From: Phanerochaete sordida
Lineage: Eukaryota; Basidiomycota; Agaricomycetes; Polyporales; Phanerochaetaceae
Assembly: GCA_019973155.2 (NCBI GenBank)
Contig: BPQB01000109.1
Coordinates: 1-64,000 of the forward strand
Reading direction: 5' to 3'
DNA length: 64,000 nt
Shown here: positions 58,324 to 64,000 of the stretch, piece by piece
How positions within the stretch are numbered: the stretch's first letter is position 1
Layout: the number at the start of each line of letters is the position of its first letter
The notes under the pieces: model-generated
What the model was told of the DNA's origin: nothing
What the model saw: the letters and a program-made list of their open reading frames with translations, nothing else
Database searches by the model: none
Made by a program: the position numbers and the translations under genes

Positions 58324-60339
58324 ATGCCACACGCCAGCCTATTCGGAGCATTACTTATTGGAGGCCTCGTCACCACGATGTAAGCCGACTACTTCGTTAG
58401 TCTGAGAGTAGTTCTCTCATGCAGCATCTTGCAGGCTTTATGGTATCGCTTGCCTGCAGTGCTTCAATTTCCTGCAGAGGAATCCACAAGAGTCGAGAAT
58501 CCTCAAAGTGTCGGTGAGTTGGCTCCGCTCCACCGCACCGCGTGCCCGGAGATGGTTTCCCTGACGTACGGCTATGTCTCTACGGCTACGTCTCTAGGTC
58601 TACATGCTATGGTATGCCTCCCATATTTCCATTCGCCAGCTTTCCAACGGTCCAGTAGGACCCTGTGTACATGTCACGTCGTCGCCATCGGTGTCACACT
58701 CTACGTGTACGTCCGCTTCCAGATCAACGGAGGCCGTGATCACAAACATGACAGCGGCATCAGGAACCTAGTGCAGCATTTCGGAAGTCTTGTCACTGTT
58801 CCGCAAGTTCACTGGTGAGCCCTTCGACGTGGCCCGATAATTGAAGCAACTGTAAACTCAAGATCCTGATTTTGTCCTGGTAGGAGCACTCCAGTAAGCC
58901 TCTTTAAACCGAGCGTCACCGCAGGCGCAGCGCTCTTAACTCTGTGCACCAACAGGCCATCGTCATCTTTACCGTAGGCGAAATTGCTGCCCATTCGAAT
59001 TTGTAGCGGACTAACGGCACTACTCATCCCAGATATTGATAGCACTGCTCGTTCACTAGTAAGCAAGCTCGGAGCTGCTTTGTTTGGCATGTCTCTGATA
59101 CGCCAATAGCTGGTATTGCTACAGGGTTTGGATATGTAAGTGGCCCACTCCACTCTAGTAGAATCCTCATATTTACAAGAGTTGATGGGCAGTAAGCGAC
59201 AGAAATGCAGCACTCACGTATCCACTGGTGAGCTTCTGTCGTCCGCGAATGCACCTTCGCGCCTCATACTCACGAAACTGTAAGCTGGTGGCAGGCACCC
59301 TCGCCTTTGGTGAGTCAAAAAGTCGTCTCCTGTGTCGTCTTCTAATCATGGTAACCGGTTAATATGTGCAGTATTTGCTACAGGTAAGCACGTCGGAATT
59401 TGTCCTTCCTTTTTGTCAGACTGACACCAAAAATGCGCTGCTACAGCCAGCTTTCTGCAACTGTATGTGTCACAGCCATTCACAGCATCTCAGATAGGGC
59501 GTTTTGCTCATTCCTAGCAGATCTTTATCGAGCAATGTCGCAGAATTCCAGAGCAAACAGGTATGCGCACCTCAGAGCATCATGACAGTTACCCTGACAA
59601 TGCCAAGTGGATTTCGTACGTAGCAGTTGCATGGGTGACGATCACCGATGTATACGTTGCGGTGGCGCTCTCCTACTTTCTGCTAAAGCACCGACGAGGA
59701 GTCATGCCGCAGTACGTGTCGCGCGCTCTGAACGCTTGCTCCGCTTCGCTCACAGCTACTGCCAGGACCCATCAATTTGTCAATATGCTGCTCGTCTACG
59801 TCGTGTCTACAGGTGCCCTTACTAGGTGCGTCGCCGCCCTAGATGGTCTCAGTGCTCGCAGGCTAACGTCAGAATAGTGTCGCCGCTCTCGGATATGTTT
59901 TCTTGGTAGGCATGACTCTGCAACGCGACCAGACACGTTGGGGTTTAAAAAATATTTAGAGCGTCCTCTTGCCGCAGACATACATTTGGTGGGCTAGTGA
60001 GTGGACAAATTTGTCGCCCTGCTCGACTAATGATCTGAATATACCTTAGTGTACTTCATTCTTGGCGAAAGTGAGTGCTGGGTCTACCTCGCCTTCCGTG
60101 AGCCTGCTGAGAGCATCGCAGTCTACGCAAATTCTTTCATGGCATGGTACGTCCTCCCCCGCTTATTAGCGCCCTCCGCCTGCACAAATGCTCGATATAG
60201 GCTCAACGCTCGTGAACACTTCCGGCGAAAATTGACCTGCCAAGCTGGTCCGCCCACCATTTCGATGACCAGTATACAATTCGCCGAGTCGATGCTCTTT
60301 ATGGTGCGCGTCTTCATCACGGCTCAGGCCACCCCGTAG
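58324..60339 (+). CDS. DUF6534-family membrane protein, gene 4
   Basis: A fourth member of the family, about 18 kb from the tandem array. It begins MPHASLFGALLIGGLVTT, then LYGIACLQCFNFLQRNPQES. A 14-nt exon (58598-58611, VYMLW across the junction) precedes TLCTCHVVAIGVTLYV, the same layout as genes 1 and 2. Later exons give SWYCYRVWILS-like residues (CYRVWI, then SDRNAALTYPL), TDVYVAVALSYFLLKHRRG and FVNMLLVYVVSTGALTR. The end has VYANSFMAW and LNARHEHFRRK-like sequence (LNAREHFRRKLTC). The stop at 60339 is taken without a further intron; an intron from a GTGCGC donor near 60302 is possible. Some middle exons are unresolved, so intactness is not certain. Confidence 0.68.
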
Positions 60340-61123
60340 GCATTGACGTATAGCATTGTAGAATTACTGTCAGGACCCAGGCTCTGATGCTGCTATTTTG
60401 GATCTAGATTGCGAGGCTTCGAGAAAGAAGCCTTCAGCTCATGCTTTCCCCGCAGCCTCAGAGACAGAGTCTCGTCGTCAAACCGGGAGAAGGCGCTCCT
60501 TGTGATACGCACAGGAATGATGTCGCGAAGGTCTCGGTTGAATCTGCTTGTAATTGATGCTCTCCTTGTGCCTGTACCAGTGCGCTGTCTCTTGCGCCTT
60601 TTCATTCTCCCATGCCTCCATGGAGATATAATATAGCACTAAAGCTCAAATCTCAACACGAATTCGCTTCCAAGCAAACGTTGTCCGTGTCCAGCATACA
60701 ACTCACTTCAGGACTAAGTACAAGGTACTAAGAGCCAGCTCACCGTACCCTTGAAAAACGTTCTCATGACGATTCGAATAACTTACAGCGTAAGTACCGA
60801 GTCGCGTCAGGGAACGAGAGGAATTCTGGGGAAGGGCCTGCTGAGTACGCCTCCTATTGGCGGGAACTATATTATGAGTGGAACTTTATTCAGCATATAC
60901 TCGCTATAGCACTGCTGCTGAGCATGTAAATAACCGAAACCCGTAGCCTGCAAGGGAAGTCGAACGAGTGGCGCGGTAAAGGGTATCCGGGGTCCTGTGG
61001 AGGAAGGAGTTCGAACATTGTTCCTAAAATGGTAAATGGATAGGTTTGGTCTCCAACGTCAACGAGGTCAGTCCAGACACACACTTCTCTCGCAGGAGCT
61101 CATAGCCCTGTCGTTCGTTAGAC
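60340..61123. other. Intergenic between DUF6534 gene 4 and the right-edge gene
   Basis: No recognised gene. A 70-aa minus frame (60393-60605) rich in Arg/Lys has no domain. The rest is presumed promoter of the gene starting at 61124. Confidence 0.35.
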
Positions 61124-64000
61124 ATGGCTACTTGCGCTCGGCTCTTCGAGCATATCAGCAAACAAATTATCAACCACGATGTGGCGGAAGAGCCATTCGA
61201 ATGGCCCGAAGCCGCCCGCGACGTGCGAGCTGCGCTACTCAATGCTCGACACCTGCCCTCTTGGACATCTGCGGTGCGTACTACTCATTGTGCAGTGTCT
61301 CCCAGAGTTCAATTATCTTTGCAGGGTCCGTACCCTATAGTTGACGACGGGCTGGAATATCTACTAGCCGAGCTCCACGTCCCCTCCACGCCCCCCAGAG
61401 GGCCAAGCACCACGACCAAGGACGAGCTGTCTTCGTCGTTTGGGGCTGCGCTGCGAATATGTGATATGGCTAGGTTGCAGTACCATAAGCAGTCCGAAGA
61501 CGAGCTCTTCTCTTCCGACTACTCCAACGTCCTCACTTACGCCGTCATGGTCGCGTGTGGCCGCATCGACCAGCAGGTCCTTCTGGAGTGAGTCCGACCT
61601 CTGACGCGTCATTTGGTTTTACTAAATTACTTCAGGAACGACGCAAGGATGGCGGTACCGCGGATTCCCGGCGCACATCCCGCCATGCATTACGTTTGCG
61701 AGGAGCTGCGGATACCCTTGGCGGCAGCGGTTTGTGCAGGCGACCCCAATTCATTTTCTGTCGGACATCCCAGCGGTTTTCTTCCAGAAAACCAGCTCAT
61801 CGCGTCACCGATGGACGAAGACGGAGAGGCTGAGACTGACTCCGGTGAAAGGATGTGGGTGCCGCATTCGACCCACGTCTTCCATCGGTGGCGGTGGTCG
61901 AGCATGACCGAGGTCTGTGGCCACCCGTTCCTGTGCATGGCGTCGTTGCCGGCACTCAAGGTCTCGATGTCCGCAGTCCTCCATCAGCGTCGCACATGGG
62001 ATTTGCCACAGCCTGTGATTGGAATCGCATTCAGCCCCGTCTCGCCCGAGATTTCCTTTGTTCTCGGCTGGTACGAGGAGAATCCTCGGACTCCCACGTT
62101 TGTGAGTACAATGGCGGGCAACGCGTAGGTCTTATCTGATTCAACGGGCCATCAGCCGGTCATACATATGTGCGACCTCGGTTCCCAACTCACTCTCAAC
62201 CTCCTTCACCCCCGCCACATCCTCTCCGCCTTCAACATCATCCTCTCTCTTCGTGGCCTTGCGCAAGATATCTATATATCTGCGAACGCCCGAAGAGATA
62301 CACTCCGTCGACCGACCTGCTTTGCCGACCAGTGGCGCGCCGATACCTTCAACCTGTGGTTCCCGTCTGAAGACTCCATCACCAAGATCACCCATTGGCT
62401 CAAAAATTGTGCACGGCCAGAAGGCATGGCAGACCCATTCAGGCGCCAAGCCTTGTAAGTCGCTCCCCTGCCTTTGTGTTTGATACGCCGACATATCTGG
62501 CTCTAGGAGTTACAGCCAGAAGAACAAGGCTCCATCGGCAAGGTACGCCGCCGTTCTACTGTCCGTCACCTTTGACTGACTGGCCCCAGCGGTGCTGGTA
62601 GCTCAACGCCGGCTTCCGAACTCCAGTGCGTTCAGTATAGTGGTGGTAGCGGCACGTCGCTCACATAGCATCATGCCACAGAGCTCTCCCCCTTCTTAAA
62701 CAGCCCGAATTCCCAACTATCTCCACCCCGCTCTCCGCTTCTGCGTACGTGATGGTCCCCTACGGGTGCATAGAACGTATTGTGCTAAACTGCTTGTGTA
62801 GAGCGTCACAAAGATCTGCGATTGATGAACACAATGTCATCATCAGCCAGTTCCTCATGGATCGATATGCGTTCACCGCGTCGGCTGCGCGGAACCCAAA
62901 GCACTGGGATCTTCTGCGTCAGCTCACCATGGTATGGTGGCCCGCAGACATTCTACGCTGGGTAAGTGTAACTTCTTACATGAACCGCGAAGGCTGGGCT
63001 ACATATGGATATTGTTGCAGGATGAAGGTCGACAGCGGTGGACACTTGTCACAGGCCGCGGACTCGAGCTGCCAAAAGATCACCTCCCTCTATTCGAGAT
63101 GATCTTCACCACAATCGGGAATTTCAGGGCCATACATTATGATGACCGTCGTCAGGTCGATGAAATATCTCTGACCGACTCCAACGAGTCCTCCTTGGGA
63201 GCGCACTTTCTCAAGGCTCTCCCCCTGATCCTCGAGACCTTCAGTTTACTTCGATCCGTCAGCAGTAGCAGCAACTCAAAGGATGCCATGAACGAGGCGA
63301 CATGGCGCACCCCCATTGACAATCTCCTGATGAGCTTGTTCAGCGACAAGAAGCACGCTGTCAGCGAAGATCTCACCGGGTGGACTAGTGGCAACCTGCA
63401 GGCTGGTGCCGACACGCAGGCCGATGCAGACGCGCAGGCCGATGCCGACGCGCAGGCCGATGCCGATGCGGAGGCTCCTTCCACTAAAAAGACTGATCCG
63501 ATGGCGCAGGGTCACGGAAGTAATCGGTTAGTATCAATATACCGCTGAACGTCGAAAAATCACTGAAGCCGCGGCATTTTAGGCTGGAGCGCACGCTGAA
63601 GCTCCCGTTAAATTACACCTATCACCGCTATCTCAAACTGGGCGAAGACTTTCGCTTGGAATGGGGTAGATTGCTATACGTCCACACATTTCCTACTCCA
63701 ATCCTCAATCGGCAGATTGCCAAGAGGGTAGAGCCACTCCTTGCCTGCAAATACACGAGCCCCGAGTGGGCAAAATATCCGATCGCGCCCGAAAGAGCCG
63801 CCTCGATAGGAAAAGAGATGCAAACGATCATCGAGACCAACCAGCGCAAGCTTATTTCCGAGGCAGAGACTACAGAGAACACATGCGCCCAGAACGGGGC
63901 GTCTCGTATATACGCCTGGTCACAACAAATGAACGAGCTGCAGGTGCTCCGTCGCGCATCGGCCATGTCAAGTACTGCCATCGTGGACGCACTGGCCTAC
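61124..64000 (+). CDS. Large hypothetical protein, 5' part (cut by window edge)
   Basis: I do not recognise the family. The ATG at 61124 opens MATCARLFEHISKQIINHDV. After a short intron the frame continues PYPIVDDGLEYLLAELHVPS. Exons up to about 62103 include FRWRW-like aromatic segments (HVFHRWRWSSMTEVCGHPFL) and SPEISFVLGWYEEN. An exon at about 62155-62456 has HMCDLGSQLTLNLLHPRHIL. Later exons have AIDEHNVIISQFLMDRYAF and KHWDLLRQLTMVWWPADILR. An Ala/Asp/Gln tandem repeat lies near 63408-63475. After an intron the last visible exon has LKLPLNYTYHRYLKLGEDF and runs off the end. GT..AG junctions join in frame at 61275-61325, 62104-62154 and 62457-62508. More than 700 residues are visible; it looks like a multi-domain cytosolic protein, complete 5' end, 3' end outside the window. 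Confidence 0.6.
63408..63475 (+). repeat. 18-bp tandem repeat coding Ala/Asp/Gln
   Basis: Units close to GCCGATGCCGACGCGCAG repeat almost four times inside the right-edge gene, encoding ADADAQ. The codons vary between units, so the array is not freshly expanded, but its length may be polymorphic. Confidence 0.8.

Noticed and set aside
1..64000. tRNA, rRNA, CRISPR arrays, bacterial operons
   Set aside because: I looked for T-arm words and direct-repeat arrays and found none convincing. The short TGGTTCG words near the LTR element are part of that element. Spliced fungal genes exclude bacterial-style features.

Overview
The window is nuclear DNA of a filamentous basidiomycete, most likely a wood-decay Agaricomycete of the polypore type. 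The evidence is dense genes split by many 45-60 bp introns (GTRNGY donors, YAG acceptors), Agaricomycete-type families (DUF6534 membrane proteins, a GPI-anchored cupredoxin), and a secreted AA9 lytic polysaccharide monooxygenase with a fungal CBM1. No bacterial signals are present. Exon boundaries below were read by eye from splice motifs and frame continuity.

Layout. 1-2.5 kb: no gene recognised. 2.55-3.95 kb (-): decayed C-terminal half of POP1 (RNase P/MRP). 4.4-6.5 kb (-): six-exon EgtB-like protein (DinB_2 + FGE-sulfatase domains). 8.4-11.8 kb: three members of a local coiled-coil family (A +, B and C -), with a 495-bp Tc1/mariner-type MITE just upstream of C. 13.16-18.44 kb: a young Ty1/Copia element with 414-bp LTRs and CGAGG target duplication, disabled by an integrase-core deletion and one stop codon. 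19.4-20.6 kb (-): family member D. 20.8-27.5 kb (-): URB1/NPA1. 29.4-30.3 kb (+): cupredoxin. 31.5-40.2 kb (+): three tandem DUF6534 genes. 40.6-42.6 kb (+): Ser/Pro-rich protein. 43.0-44.1 kb (-): family member E. 44.44-46.41 kb: a 1,964-bp coding-free LTR element with identical 197-bp LTRs and GAGTG target duplication. 46.75-49.56 kb (+): TCF25/RQC1. 50.6-51.8 kb (+): AA9-CBM1. 52.5-54.5 kb (+): Hrp1-like RNA-binding protein. 55.0-57.4 kb (+): SAMHD1-like HD phosphohydrolase. 58.3-60.3 kb (+): a fourth DUF6534 gene. 61.1 kb to the right edge (+): a large unrecognised gene, cut by the window.

The conserved genes are housekeeping: ribosome biogenesis (URB1), ribosome quality control (TCF25/RQC1), mRNA processing (Hrp1) and dNTP turnover (SAMHD1-like). 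Between them lie lineage-specific expansions and recent transposon insertions. The least explained content is the five-copy coiled-coil family, the DUF6534 array with its conserved 14-nt microexon, and the coding-free LTR element.
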